A DNA stretch of 64,000 nucleotides from an uncultured Granulosicoccaceae bacterium (GTDB taxonomy: Bacteria; Pseudomonadota; Gammaproteobacteria; Granulosicoccales; Granulosicoccaceae), in assembly GCA_937931165.1 (NCBI GenBank), contig CALHCI010000084.1, positions 1 to 64,000 of the forward strand. Reading direction: 5' to 3'. A program made the position numbers and the translations under genes. Of the stretch, positions 25,941 through 35,501 are shown piece by piece (within the stretch, counting starts at the first letter, position 1; each line of letters starts with the position of its first letter). Below the pieces are notes generated by a model. It was given only the letters and a program-made list of their open reading frames with translations, searched no databases and was not told the origin of the DNA.

Positions 25941-27164
25941 TTATCCACCCTTCACCGAGCCTGCCAACAGACCTCGAATAAAATATCGCTGCATTGATAA
26001 AAATATAATCACCGGCACGATCATCGAAATAACCGCCGACGCATTGAGCAGGTGCAACTGATCTTTAAAAGTACCGAGTTGTTTTTGCAGACGAATAGGA
26101 AATACCAGATCAGCAGAATCAGCCGGGCCGATATACAACGCCACAATCAAGTCATTCCATACCCACAAAAACTGGAAAATGCTAAAAGATGCCAGTGCCG
26201 GTACAGACAACGGAATGATCAGACGTGTAAAAATCTGCAGATGACTGGCGCCGTCAATGCGCGCACTCTCGAGCAATTCCTTAGGCAATCCGACAATGTA
26301 ATTGCGCAACAGGTAGATCGCCAGCGGCAACCCGAAAGCCGTGTGCGTAACCCACAAGCTGGCAAATGTTTTGGAGGCAACCTGACAGGTTTTGGTGACT
26401 TCGCAATCAGTCATCCATGCGTTAAGTGAAGTCGCCCATGAGGCAATACCACTAAAGCCCTGTAACACCGGCAAAAACGCGAGCTGTGTCGGCACCACCA
26501 TTAATGAAACCACAATCACAAACAGCCAGTCACGCCCCGGGAAACGCATCCATGCAAACGCATAAGCAGCAAAGGCGGCAATGGTGATAGGAATAATGGT
26601 GGCAGGAATGGTAACAATAAACGAAGAGATCAACGCGTTCGGAACGTTTTTGTTTTCAAACAACACCTCTATGTAGGCATCTGTTCCAAATACAGGGTTT
26701 TGGTTAATAAACGCATCAATATTTTTTGGTTTAGGTGCTGTGGCTTCTGGAAACGTCCAGGTAAAATCACCATTCGACTGAAACACAAACTCGCCATCGC
26801 GCACATTCATGACTTCACCGGCAAATATCAACTGACGAATAAGTTTGGTTTTGCCTTCTTTTTCAGGGTCGGGTACACGCCCTTTAAACAATATTGACTT
26901 AACGTCACCAGAGACTTCAAAACTGCCTCTGTCTTTATTCAGCCGCTCAAATATATTCCCACTCATGGTGACAAACGGCTCAGTCTCACCCTTGTTATGA
27001 GTACTAAAGCGATGCCCCAGTTCTGTGGGAGTAAACGCCGTCCAGAAACCGGAGGTTTTAGACGCCGTCTCGGACCGTAGTGATGTAGTGACCAGTGCAA
27101 TAAAAGGCAGCACCCAGACAACAACAATCAAGGCCAGAACAATATGCTTGAATGTTCGTGTCAT
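25941..27164 (-). CDS. aglG: Alpha-glucoside ABC transporter permease AglG
   Basis: A 407-residue inner-membrane permease of the MalG type. After the first transmembrane helix there is an extra periplasmic segment (about residues 45-165), as in AglG proteins, then five helices with the EAA-type cytoplasmic loop KELLESARIDGASHLQIFTRLIIPLS that contacts AglK. It is paired with AglF immediately upstream (34-bp gap) and overlaps none of the alpha-glucosidase coding sequence if that begins at 25936. Confidence 0.92.
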   Translation of the reverse strand: MTRTFKHIVLALIVVVWVLPFIALVTTSLRSETASKTSGFWTAFTPTELGHRFSTHNKGETEPFVTMSGNIFERLNKDRGSFEVSGDVKSILFKGRVPDPEKEGKTKLIRQLIFAGEVMNVRDGEFVFQSNGDFTWTFPEATAPKPKNIDAFINQNPVFGTDAYIEVLFENKNVPNALISSFIVTIPATIIPITIAAFAAYAFAWMRFPGRDWLFVIVVSLMVVPTQLAFLPVLQGFSGIASWATSLNAWMTDCEVTKTCQVASKTFASLWVTHTAFGLPLAIYLLRNYIVGLPKELLESARIDGASHLQIFTRLIIPLSVPALASFSIFQFLWVWNDLIVALYIGPADSADLVFPIRLQKQLGTFKDQLHLLNASAVISMIVPVIIFLSMQRYFIRGLLAGSVKGG

Positions 27165-27198
27165 TGTTTAGCCACCTCACAAATTAATTTCAGAGAAA

Positions 27199-28452
27199 TC
27201 AATGGCCAAGGTCCTTCTGTTCACGGCGTATGCGCCTGGCGTTGTAAATCATATTGGGAATCACCGTCACCATCAGCATGACAGCAATAGCGGCAAACAG
27301 GTTTTCGACATTATCACCACCCACCGACCAGTTATTGCGGGCGTTCTCCATCATGGTGGCGAGCAGGAGTTTGTCATCATCGTTGGCGGATAATGCATAG
27401 GGTATGTCGAACATCTTCAACACCAGAATGACCAGCGTGGTCCAGACCACGACTACTGTCGAAAAAATCTGCGGCAGCTTAACGCGGAAAAACATCTGAA
27501 ACGGATTGGCACCATCGATTTTCGCCGCCTCTATGGTGTCTTCCGGTACTCCGCGCAGTGCTGCAGAAAAAATCACCATGGCAAAACCGGTCTGCACCCA
27601 CACCAGAATCCACATTAAAAAGAAGTTACCCCAGAATTTTAAGCTGTATAACGGCTCGTTGTAGGCAGCAGTATGCCCGAGCATCGCTTTGAGCAAACCA
27701 ATCTGATAGGAAGGTGTCAGGCCGTTGATCGCCTCCTGAGGTTGTATACCACCACCTGCAAAAATGTTGCGCCATATCACTGCAGCGCCCACAAACGAAA
27801 TTGCCATTGGCACAAAGATAAGCGTTTTGGCTATGATGCCCCAGCGCACAGAGTCGGCCAGTACCGCTATAAGCAGCCCCAGTGAAATACACACCGTTGG
27901 CACCAGCACCAGCCACATAAGACTGTTGCGCATGGCGTAACGAAACTGTTCGTAGCCAAGCGCTGATGAGTCCCACAAAAATGCATAGTTGCGCACCGTG
28001 CGGGTCCCATCTGCTTCCTGAAATGACAGGCTAAGCGTTGAAAACGCCGGTACAAATAAAAACAGTAGCAACAACACTAAGGCAGGGCCGACGAATATCC
28101 ACGGCTGTATCGCCTCGATGATGTAGGTTTCCCGGCCGGTTGATCCTTTAGATGCGACACGTGCCAACCCCTGATTGAGCCAGTTGGTCAGCCAGAAGTA
28201 TAAAAATGAAAGGCCTACCGCGATAAAGATAGAACGAATAGCAAAGCCGATTTTTGCAAACCGCTCTTGCGTATCAAACGTTGAAAATGACCAGTGATAG
28301 GTTTCGTGCAACCAGGTGCCAAACTGCACCATCCAGTTGTCCAGCGGAGAAGTGGCCACATAGGCAACGACACCGGTAATCGGCAGCACAAAAATGATGA
28401 TGAGGGCGATGGCCAGACCGTTACCGGCAATTAGTGGCCTGTGTGAACCCAT
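27199..28452 (-). CDS. aglF: Alpha-glucoside ABC transporter permease AglF
   Basis: A 417-residue inner-membrane permease of the MalF type with about eight hydrophobic segments. The cytoplasmic coupling loop reads GVPEDTIEAAKIDGANPFQMFFRVKLPQ. The first two helices and a Trp-rich periplasmic loop precede a central block PWIFVGPALVLLLLFLFVPAF. It forms the channel with AglG. It is separated from aglE by a 277-bp gap containing a REP-like element, which may uncouple high expression of the binding protein from the membrane genes. Confidence 0.92.
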   Translation of the reverse strand: MGSHRPLIAGNGLAIALIIIFVLPITGVVAYVATSPLDNWMVQFGTWLHETYHWSFSTFDTQERFAKIGFAIRSIFIAVGLSFLYFWLTNWLNQGLARVASKGSTGRETYIIEAIQPWIFVGPALVLLLLFLFVPAFSTLSLSFQEADGTRTVRNYAFLWDSSALGYEQFRYAMRNSLMWLVLVPTVCISLGLLIAVLADSVRWGIIAKTLIFVPMAISFVGAAVIWRNIFAGGGIQPQEAINGLTPSYQIGLLKAMLGHTAAYNEPLYSLKFWGNFFLMWILVWVQTGFAMVIFSAALRGVPEDTIEAAKIDGANPFQMFFRVKLPQIFSTVVVVWTTLVILVLKMFDIPYALSANDDDKLLLATMMENARNNWSVGGDNVENLFAAIAVMLMVTVIPNMIYNARRIRREQKDLGH

Positions 28453-28729
28453 TGTTTATTCCGTTGCAGAAGGTCAAAAGTTATGAAGAGGTACCCGGGG
28501 GCACCAGGTCAATCAGTGCTATGACAACAAACCAATCAGAGGAGGTTGCTGCAAAGCATGTTTGCCGCACTTATTGGGCATTTTTGCGCACTTATCCGGC
28601 CAGGCGCTAATCATTGAACAAGTCACGACCCGGGAACCCCTCCCCGGTGCCTGGACGCTGACCCTCCGCAAGCGGGAGGGTGTGATCATGCACCTGTTCT
28701 GTTGGCTTGCTTATACAAGCCAGACCCGG
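28453..28729. other. Intergenic gap inside the agl operon
   Basis: 277 bp between aglE and aglF on the minus strand. The main feature is REP-like copy C at its aglE-proximal end. A small frame on the plus strand here overlaps aglE in antisense and is not credible. A segment near 28540-28620 shows nothing recognisable. Confidence 0.5.
28631..28681 (-). repeat. REP-like palindromic element, copy C (inverted)
   Basis: On the minus strand it reads ACCCTCCCGCTTGCGGAGGG then TCAGCGTCCAGGCACCGGGGAGGGG, nearly identical over about 45 bp to copy A at 12.56 kb. The stem (28661-28681) has one missing base in one arm. It lies directly after the aglE stop, where REP elements typically protect the upstream message from 3' decay, consistent with the higher demand for binding protein. 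Confidence 0.78.
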
Positions 28730-30067
28730 TTACTTAATTGCATCCCATGCGGACTGAATGTTGTCGGCAGTGGTTTTAGCATCCTGACCATTCGCGAACG
28801 CTGTCATTTCAGACCAGAAAGCACCTGCGCCAATGGCACCAGGCATCAGATCAGACGCATCGAAACGGAAAGTCGTCGCGTTAGACAGAATCTCACCCTG
28901 CTTGCGCAGCGCAGGTGTTGCATAGGCACCAAGATCCGCACCTTTGTGGGCAGTCAGGAAAGTACCCTGTGACATCCATGCTTCGTGTGCAGATGCTTCT
29001 TTCATGTACTCGAAGAAAGCGCGGGTAGCCGGGCTGTCTTTAGTCATTGTCCAAAGTGTTCCTGCACCCAGCACCGGATTACCCAGATCAGCTTCTTCAA
29101 ATGGCGGGAAGTAGAAGAAGTCTGCTTCACCATTAGCTACCTCTTCACCTTTGTTCGGGAAGAAAGCCGGGATGAAAGAAGCCTGACGATGCATCATGCA
29201 TGATGCAGGGCTCGAGAACAGACCTTTTGGCGCATCACCGAAAAACGTGGTTGCGACCGAAGAAGCACCACCGGCAACATAGTCGTCGTTACGAGAGAAC
29301 TGACCGTAAAGTTCCATAGCCTTCAGAACTTCAGGACTGTTGAACGCCAGATCATTGGATACCCAGCGATCATAGTTTTCAGGCGTTGTGGTCCTGAGCA
29401 TCAGATCTTCCATCCAGTCAGTCGCGGTCCAGCCGGTAGCGTTACCGGACTCAACACCGATACACCACGGCGTGTTGCCGTCTTCAACCATCTGGTCAGA
29501 CAGCGCTAATAGCCCTTCCATAGTTGAAGGTATTTCATAACCGTTGTCTTCAAACTGCTCAGGTGAATACCAAACCAGTGATTTCAGATCCATCTTGTAG
29601 GCAAAACCATAGAAGTCTTCTTTGCCATCTTTATCTGCGTAAGTGCCAAGCGCCACCCATGACGGACCTGCACCGTAGTTTTCAGCCATCCAGTCAGCTG
29701 ATTCCTGACCCAGTGGTACCAAATGACCCTCTTTTGCCATATCACCAGCCAGACCCGGCTGCGGGAAGATAGCAATGTTAGGTGCGTTGTTAGAACGCAG
29801 GTCAGCAACAATCAGTGCCGCAAAGTCGCGTGAGCCGGAATACTTAACCACAGCGCCGGTTGCCTTTTCAAAGCAGCTAACGGTGTTGGTGAGCATTTCT
29901 TCGTCTTTGCCCTCCATTGAACCCATGATGGTAATGACTTCACCGTCAAATTTACCGAGATCACCGAGTGTTGAAGGGGTGTCACAGACATCCGCCAGTG
30001 TTGGCCCTGCGAACAAGGTTGCAGCAGCAGCTAACACGCTGGCCGCTGTTCCTAGTTTAAATTTCAT
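28730..30067 (-). CDS. aglE: Alpha-glucoside-binding periplasmic protein
   Basis: A 445-residue extracellular solute-binding protein (family 1). A Sec signal peptide (MKFKLGTAASVLAAAATLF, cleavage after TLA) precedes a mature domain with the conserved VVKYSGSRDFAALIVADLRSNNAPNIAIFPQPG and WCIGVESGNATGWTATDWMED segments typical of AglE. The ATG at 30067 is placed behind GGAG and gives a proper signal sequence; the frame extends upstream to 30139 with no such feature. It is the first gene of the operon, under a well-formed promoter and LacI-type operator. Confidence 0.93.
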   Translation of the reverse strand: MKFKLGTAASVLAAAATLFAGPTLADVCDTPSTLGDLGKFDGEVITIMGSMEGKDEEMLTNTVSCFEKATGAVVKYSGSRDFAALIVADLRSNNAPNIAIFPQPGLAGDMAKEGHLVPLGQESADWMAENYGAGPSWVALGTYADKDGKEDFYGFAYKMDLKSLVWYSPEQFEDNGYEIPSTMEGLLALSDQMVEDGNTPWCIGVESGNATGWTATDWMEDLMLRTTTPENYDRWVSNDLAFNSPEVLKAMELYGQFSRNDDYVAGGASSVATTFFGDAPKGLFSSPASCMMHRQASFIPAFFPNKGEEVANGEADFFYFPPFEEADLGNPVLGAGTLWTMTKDSPATRAFFEYMKEASAHEAWMSQGTFLTAHKGADLGAYATPALRKQGEILSNATTFRFDASDLMPGAIGAGAFWSEMTAFANGQDAKTTADNIQSAWDAIK

Positions 30068-30096
30068 ATTGCTGTCTCCGGAGCGTGAAATAGACG

Positions 30097-30110
30097 CCAA
30101 AGCGCCTTGG
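30097..30110. promoter_or_regulatory. LacI-type operator at the aglE promoter
   Basis: CCAAAGCGCCTTGG, near-palindromic with the central CG usual for LacI-family sites. It begins 7 nt downstream of the aglE -10 box, so it covers the transcription start. The half-site CCAAAGCGC is repeated identically at the aglR promoter. Confidence 0.75.
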
Positions 30111-30117
30111 AGCGTGG

Positions 30118-30146
30118 AGTATTCACCAGCCACCAACACCTGTCAA
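30118..30146 (-). promoter_or_regulatory. aglE promoter (sigma-70 type)
   Basis: On the minus strand TTGACA (30146-30141, perfect -35), a 17-bp spacer, then AATACT (30123-30118, 4 of 6 at -10). The predicted start lies in the operator, about 40 nt before the aglE ATG. Confidence 0.72.
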
Positions 30147-30196
30147 CGGTGCAGGCAGCAATAGGCTGAAATAGTCGCTATTTGCCACTTTTTCCT

Positions 30197-30225
30197 TTGC
30201 ACGACGTATCACCACAGACTATGAT
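30197..30225 (+). promoter_or_regulatory. aglR promoter (sigma-70 type)
   Basis: TTGCAC (30197-30202), a 17-bp spacer and TATGAT (30220-30225, 5 of 6). It points toward aglR, and the operator follows 6 nt downstream. Confidence 0.62.
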
Positions 30226-30231
30226 GCCTGA

Positions 30232-30245
30232 CCAAAGCGCTTTAA
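30232..30245. promoter_or_regulatory. LacI-type operator at the aglR promoter
   Basis: CCAAAGCGCTTTAA with the perfect palindrome AAAGCGCTTT at 30234-30243. Same core and same distance after the -10 box as at aglE, implying that AglR represses both the operon and itself. Confidence 0.72.
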
Positions 30246-30262
30246 ATTTTTATCATTTCCAC

Positions 30263-31291
30263 ATGAACCTCAAACAGCTTTCAAACCAACTAGGCCTGTC
30301 GCAAACCACTGTCAGCCGGGCGTTGAATGACTACCCCGAGGTAAACGAGAAAACCCGCGAGCGTGTCAAAACCGCCGCCCGCAGACACAACTACCGTCCG
30401 AACGCCCGCGCCACCGGACTTGCCACCGGCAGAGCAAAAACCATCGGCCACATCATTCCGGTGAACTCCACCGAGGTGTTTAACCCGATTTTCGGTGAGT
30501 TTATTGCCGGTGCCAGTCAGGCTTACTCAAAGCACGGCTACGAACTACTGCTAAACATGGTGAGCGAAAACACTGAAGAATCGGTCTATCGTGAAATTGC
30601 CTCCAAAGGATCTGTCGATGGTGTGATAGTTCACGCACCACGCGTTAACGATTCGCGAATAGAGTTGCTTCGAGAATTGAATCTGCCGTTTGTCATTCAT
30701 GGTCGCGATAACAGTAATGAAAGCGACTACTCGTGGATTGATATCAATAATCGCAGAGCGTTTTACCAGGCCACCAAGTTACTGATCGATCTGGGCCACA
30801 CCAATATTGCTTTGATCAACGGCAGAGAGACGCTCAACTTTGCGTGGCGACGCCGCAAGGGATACCTGAAGGCATTAACAGACGCGGGGATACAACCCGA
30901 CGACAACCTGCTGTTCACCGGTGATCTGACTGAAGCAAACGGTTACCACGCGGCGGCAAAAGCGCTGGGCACAGACAACACGCCCAGTGCGTTCCTGGTG
31001 TCATCGTACATGGGGGCACTTGGCGTCAGAAGAGCCATCCAGGATGCCAACCTGCAAATGGGTAAAGATATCTCTGTCATTATTCATGACGATGATCTCT
31101 CGTACTTTCACAACAGTGGCGACATACCGCAGTTCACCGCAACACGCTCGTCTGTAAAAGAGGCAGGCTACCTTGCCGCAGACATGTTACTTTCGCTGAT
31201 TGACAATCCGCATCTCGCACCTCAAACCAGACTATTGGAAGCGCACTTGATTATCGGCGCGTCAACCGGTCCAAATCGTATAAAGCAATAG
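30263..31291 (+). CDS. aglR: LacI-family transcriptional regulator of alpha-glucoside use
   Basis: 342 residues. An N-terminal LacI helix-turn-helix with hinge (NLKQLSNQLGLSQTTVSRALNDYPEVNEKTRERV) is followed by a periplasmic-binding-protein-like sensor domain (IGHIIPVNSTEVFNPIFGEF to the C-terminus). The ATG at 30263 places the helix-turn-helix at the very start as usual; the frame is open from 30182. It is divergent from aglE and has its own operator, so autoregulated repression relieved by an alpha-glucoside or its phosphate is expected. Ten bp separate it from dgoA. Confidence 0.92.
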   Translation: MNLKQLSNQLGLSQTTVSRALNDYPEVNEKTRERVKTAARRHNYRPNARATGLATGRAKTIGHIIPVNSTEVFNPIFGEFIAGASQAYSKHGYELLLNMVSENTEESVYREIASKGSVDGVIVHAPRVNDSRIELLRELNLPFVIHGRDNSNESDYSWIDINNRRAFYQATKLLIDLGHTNIALINGRETLNFAWRRRKGYLKALTDAGIQPDDNLLFTGDLTEANGYHAAAKALGTDNTPSAFLVSSYMGALGVRRAIQDANLQMGKDISVIIHDDDLSYFHNSGDIPQFTATRSSVKEAGYLAADMLLSLIDNPHLAPQTRLLEAHLIIGASTGPNRIKQ

Positions 31292-31301
31292 AGCTAACCG
31301 A

Positions 31302-31964
31302 ATGTCAGCAAGCCAGGAAACGGACACTGAAAAATGGCACAACGCAGTAACCAGCACACCATTGATTGCCATATTGCGCGGCATTTCCACCGCTGAATGT
31401 CTGGGCATTGGTGAAGCACTGATTAATGCGGGCTTTACCCTCATCGAGGTACCACTTAACTCCCCAACGCCGCTGCATACTATCGAACAACTGCAAAAAG
31501 CATTTGGCACACAGGCGATAATCGGCGCTGGCACCGTGTTAACCGCCAGCCAGGTACACGATGTCAGTCACGCCGGAGGCGAATTAATAGTTGCACCTAA
31601 CTTTGCACCAGCGGTTGCTGAAGCCTGCGGTGAAACTCACACTATCTATTGTCCCGGGGTTGCCACACCTACCGAAGCCTTTAATGCGCTAGGTGCCGGC
31701 GCACACGGACTAAAACTTTTTCCGGCAGAACTCATCAGCCCGCAAGCGGTAAAAGCCATGCGTGCCGTGCTTCCCGCAGAAACCTTACTGTTTCCGGTAG
31801 GCGGCATTACACCTGAAAACATACCGGTTTACCTCAGCGCTGGTGCTAACGGTTTTGGTATTGGCTCTGCGTTGTACAAACCCGGTGCAACTGCCAATCA
31901 GATTACGGAAAACGCCAAAGCGTTTGCCAATGCACTAATCACCGCAGCAACATCATCAAGCTGA
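31302..31964 (+). CDS. dgoA: 2-dehydro-3-deoxy-6-phosphogalactonate aldolase (KDPGal/KDPG family)
   Basis: A 220-residue class I aldolase of the KDPG/KHG family that splits 2-keto-3-deoxy-6-phospho-sugar acids into pyruvate and glyceraldehyde 3-phosphate. Motifs are TPLIAILRGI at the N-terminus, GFTLIEVPLNSPTPL, IGAGTVL, the Schiff-base lysine in HGLKLFPAE, and VGGITPEN. The tail NGFGIGSALYKPG resembles DgoA more than Eda. It is cotranscribed with aglR, which hints that alpha-glucoside-derived galactose or glucose enters an Entner-Doudoroff-type route. It overlaps the convergent oxidoreductase by 9 bp. Confidence 0.87.
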   Translation: MSASQETDTEKWHNAVTSTPLIAILRGISTAECLGIGEALINAGFTLIEVPLNSPTPLHTIEQLQKAFGTQAIIGAGTVLTASQVHDVSHAGGELIVAPNFAPAVAEACGETHTIYCPGVATPTEAFNALGAGAHGLKLFPAELISPQAVKAMRAVLPAETLLFPVGGITPENIPVYLSAGANGFGIGSALYKPGATANQITENAKAFANALITAATSSS

Positions 31965-34900
31965 CTTGGATAATGAGTCGCACATGGCGGTAACCGTTTG
32001 TTGTACCTTTTCGACTGACCGCTCTTTCACAACACCGTAGCCTCTTATGCCTCCAGCGGCGTCAAGTATACTTTGCCATTTCGAATGGTTGTCTGCACTG
32101 TCTTCACTACACCGTCGCATTAAATCCAGATACCACGGCACCAAAGCGCGTTCCATTTTACGCTCTGCGGTGTAGCCGAAAACATCCAGCGGGGTGCCTC
32201 GCAGTAGCTTAAGGTGCGCGAGCCCATTCATCGCATTATCCATCCAGCCACCAAATTGCCGTTTTAGCGGTCTGCCACGACTGTCTTTTTTACCGCTAAG
32301 GAAAGGCGGCGCCAGATGGTAATTGAGCTGATAACCCGACTCAAACCGGGACGACAACTGCTCCTTAAACGCAGATGATGTCAGTAGCCTGGCTACCTCG
32401 TACTCATCTTTATAGGCCATTAACTTAAACAACGATCGGGCAGCCGCGGCAACGAGTTGCTCGTCGTTCACGTGGTGGCGAAAGTCCGTCAGTGCGTTTT
32501 CATATCTGGCAGCATAGCGTTTGCTCTGATAGTCGACCAGAAATTCACTGCGGTGGTTGATTATTTCATCCAGCGACGGGGCAATAGCATTATTCTCTGC
32601 ACTTAGGCCAGCCGATCTATCGTGTGCCAGCACACGACCGGATTCAAATGCCTGAATATTTTTATCTACCGCAACACCGTTAAGCTTGATGGCACTGTGC
32701 AATGATGTTCTGCTGATGGGTAACAACCCATGCTGCCACGCAAACCCCAGCAGTAAAACATTCGCAAACACACTGTCACCAAACAATCGAACAGACGTTT
32801 CATTGGCATCAATGGAAGGTATGGCAACCCCACCAATCGCCTGCTCAATACTATGGAGCCTGTCTTCAATGCGCAGGCTTGCATCACGCTCACGAACAAT
32901 ATCACCAGTTGGCATGGTGGCGGTATTAACCACTGCCCGCATATTGTGCCGGTAGGTGCCGGACGCTTTTGGTGAAGACGACACCACAATGTCACAGCCA
33001 ATCAATGCATCAGCAGAACAATCGTCTATACGTACCTGATTAAGCGCCGTCGGGTGTGATGCAAAGCGAACGTAACTAAGTACCGGCCCAAACTTCTGTG
33101 CAAAGCCGGTAAAGTCGAGCACCGAGGCACCCCGACCTTCAAGATGCGCTGCCATCGTCAGTAATGCAGAAACCGTGATCACACCGGTACCGCCAACTCC
33201 AGTCACCAGCACATTAAATGGCGAGTCAAGCGCAGGCAACTGTGGCTCGGGTAATTCATAGCTTTGTAAGTCCAGTGCTTTGGCAGTGGGCTTTTTAACG
33301 CTGCCGGTGACTGTGACAAAACTCGGACAAAACCCCTCAAGACAAGAATAGTCTTTATTGCAGGCCGATTGGTTAATGCGTCTTTTAACACCGAATTCAG
33401 ACTCTACCGGCTCGACACTCAGGCAGTTCGAGGCCACCGAACAGTCACCACAGCCTTCACAAACCAGCTCATTGATAATCACCGTTTTGTCTGGCACTTT
33501 TGCCTGACCACGCTTGCGCTTTCGACGCAACTCGGTTGCACAGGGTTGTTCGTAGATCAACACACTGACGCCGGGCACCTGTCTTAAATCGCGTTGCACA
33601 GTGTCGAGCTCGCTTCGATGATGGATTGTCACTCCTGCAGGAAACTCACTGACACTGAATTTTTCAGGCGCGTTCGATACCAGCACAATACGCGCTACCC
33701 CTTCCGCACGTGATGCATGTGCTATGGCCTGTACCGACACCGGACCATCAACTGGCTGACCACCTGTCATTGCAACCGCATCGTTAAACAAAATTTTGTA
33801 CGTGATATTGGCACCCGCTGCGACAGCCTGACGAATTGCCATAGAACCCGAGTGATACCAGGTACCCTCCCCCAGATTCTGAAAGATATGTTTATTCGCG
33901 GTGAATTTTGAAGATGCCGCCCAGTTAACGCCTTCCCCCCCCATCTGAATTAGTGAAGTGGTTTCGCGGTCCATCCAGCTCGCCATAAAGTGACAGCCAA
34001 TACCCGCCAGTGCTTTTGAACCCTCCGGTACTCTGGTAGAAGTATTGTGCGGGCAACCGGAACAAAAATAGGGTGTACGCACCGCACCTTTAACATTGAC
34101 AGGTACTGCCACCCTGCCCAGTATCTGATTAGCGCGTGCCGGATAGTCCTTGTGCGGGAACAACCGGTGTAGTCGTTTGGCGATGATCGGTACTAACATG
34201 CGCGGTGTCAGCTCTCCAGTCCATGGCACCAGTGGCTTGCCGTTTTCATCACGCTTGCCCACCATGAGCTCCGGTTTATCTCCGGGCCAGTCATAAAAGT
34301 ACTCTTTAAACTGGCTTTCAATAATTCCGCGCTTTTCTTCTATGACCAGCACTTCACGCTTGCTGCGCACAAAGTCCAGTGCATCAGTGCGCGCTAATGG
34401 CCAGACCAGCCCGACCTTATAAACATCTATACCGAGCTCCCGACAATCCGCTTCATTGACGCCAAGCAATCGCAGCGCTTCCATCGCATCCAGATGGGCT
34501 TTACCAGTGGTGACCAGACCAAATGACGCGTCACTGATGTGATAGATATGCTTGTCAATGGGATTGGCTTGTGCAAATGCAAACACAGCATTTTTTTTAT
34601 GCACCAGACGCTCTTCAATCTGAGGTCCGGGCAGATCCGGCCATCGATAATGCAAGCCCTCCGCAGGTGGTGTGAAGTCAGGTGTTTTAAATTGCCGGTC
34701 CTGCCGAAGATCAAACGATGCAGCAGATTCAACCGTTTCAGAGATGGCTTTAAATCCCACCCACATACCGGTGTAGCGCGATAACGCATAACCGTACTCA
34801 CCAAACTCAAGATACTCCGCAACACTGGCCGGATTAAGTGTTGGCATAAACCAGGTCATGAAAGCGACATCGGATTGATGCGGCATAGAAGAAGACACGC

Positions 34901-35363
34901 AGCCATGATCGTCACCCGCCACCACCAGCACACCACCATGCGGCGACGAACCATAAGCATTGCCGTGACGCAGTGCATCTCCGGCACGATCAAGCCCCGG
35001 CCCCTTGCCATACCAAAGGCCAAACACACCATCGACCTGTTTATCCGGATTGCTCTCGACTTGCTGCGATCCGAGCACCGCAGTGGCAGCAAGGTCTTCG
35101 TTGACGGCCGGTAGAAACTCGATACCGGCTTGCGCGATGCGTGCTTTTTCTCGCCATAACTCAAGATCAACGCCACCGAGCGGGGAACCGCGATAGCCGG
35201 CAACAAACCCGGCAGTATTCAATCCGTGCGAACGATCCCTGCGCGACTGATCGAGCAGAACGCGAACCAGCGCCTGCGTGCCGGTCATGAATACCCGCCC
35301 ACCGGATTGCTGATATCGGTCTGCCAGCTGGTATTCACTGACGCCGGAAACACTTGCAGTCAT
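31956..35363 (-). CDS. Fused indolepyruvate ferredoxin oxidoreductase
   Basis: A 1135-residue protein joining the alpha, beta and gamma parts of a 2-oxoacid:ferredoxin oxidoreductase. The N-terminal thiamine-diphosphate region (GFVAGYRGSPLGGVDLELW, AVNEDLAATAVLGSQQ), a central TPP-binding/beta half (YFCSGCPHNTSTRVPEGS, GIGCHFMASWMD), a 4Fe-4S cluster segment (CEGCGDCSVASNC) and a C-terminal gamma domain (VTGVGGTGVITVSALL) are in order. It oxidises aryl pyruvates from Trp, Phe and Tyr to acyl-CoA. The ATG at 35363 is preferred over 35429. It is divergent from an Lrp-type regulator that probably controls it. Confidence 0.93.
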   Translation of the reverse strand: MTASVSGVSEYQLADRYQQSGGRVFMTGTQALVRVLLDQSRRDRSHGLNTAGFVAGYRGSPLGGVDLELWREKARIAQAGIEFLPAVNEDLAATAVLGSQQVESNPDKQVDGVFGLWYGKGPGLDRAGDALRHGNAYGSSPHGGVLVVAGDDHGCVSSSMPHQSDVAFMTWFMPTLNPASVAEYLEFGEYGYALSRYTGMWVGFKAISETVESAASFDLRQDRQFKTPDFTPPAEGLHYRWPDLPGPQIEERLVHKKNAVFAFAQANPIDKHIYHISDASFGLVTTGKAHLDAMEALRLLGVNEADCRELGIDVYKVGLVWPLARTDALDFVRSKREVLVIEEKRGIIESQFKEYFYDWPGDKPELMVGKRDENGKPLVPWTGELTPRMLVPIIAKRLHRLFPHKDYPARANQILGRVAVPVNVKGAVRTPYFCSGCPHNTSTRVPEGSKALAGIGCHFMASWMDRETTSLIQMGGEGVNWAASSKFTANKHIFQNLGEGTWYHSGSMAIRQAVAAGANITYKILFNDAVAMTGGQPVDGPVSVQAIAHASRAEGVARIVLVSNAPEKFSVSEFPAGVTIHHRSELDTVQRDLRQVPGVSVLIYEQPCATELRRKRKRGQAKVPDKTVIINELVCEGCGDCSVASNCLSVEPVESEFGVKRRINQSACNKDYSCLEGFCPSFVTVTGSVKKPTAKALDLQSYELPEPQLPALDSPFNVLVTGVGGTGVITVSALLTMAAHLEGRGASVLDFTGFAQKFGPVLSYVRFASHPTALNQVRIDDCSADALIGCDIVVSSSPKASGTYRHNMRAVVNTATMPTGDIVRERDASLRIEDRLHSIEQAIGGVAIPSIDANETSVRLFGDSVFANVLLLGFAWQHGLLPISRTSLHSAIKLNGVAVDKNIQAFESGRVLAHDRSAGLSAENNAIAPSLDEIINHRSEFLVDYQSKRYAARYENALTDFRHHVNDEQLVAAAARSLFKLMAYKDEYEVARLLTSSAFKEQLSSRFESGYQLNYHLAPPFLSGKKDSRGRPLKRQFGGWMDNAMNGLAHLKLLRGTPLDVFGYTAERKMERALVPWYLDLMRRCSEDSADNHSKWQSILDAAGGIRGYGVVKERSVEKVQQTVTAMCDSLSKSA

Positions 35364-35501
35364 TGATTCACTCTCGCCTATACCCGCAGTTATTAACCTG
35401 TTGATTGGTGCAAAGTATAGGCCGTACAACCTGAGTTTTCTTTTCTAATCAATCGTTTATTAGTCTATATTTGAAATAACTATCCTAATTTTTCTATATT
35501 T
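35364..35501. promoter_or_regulatory. Divergent regulatory region, oxidoreductase and Lrp-family gene
   Basis: 138 bp between the two divergent starts. The half next to the Lrp gene is strongly AT-rich with several TATATTT and TTTCTATATTT runs, suitable for an Lrp-type wrapping site and promoter. No single operator could be defined by eye. Confidence 0.45.
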
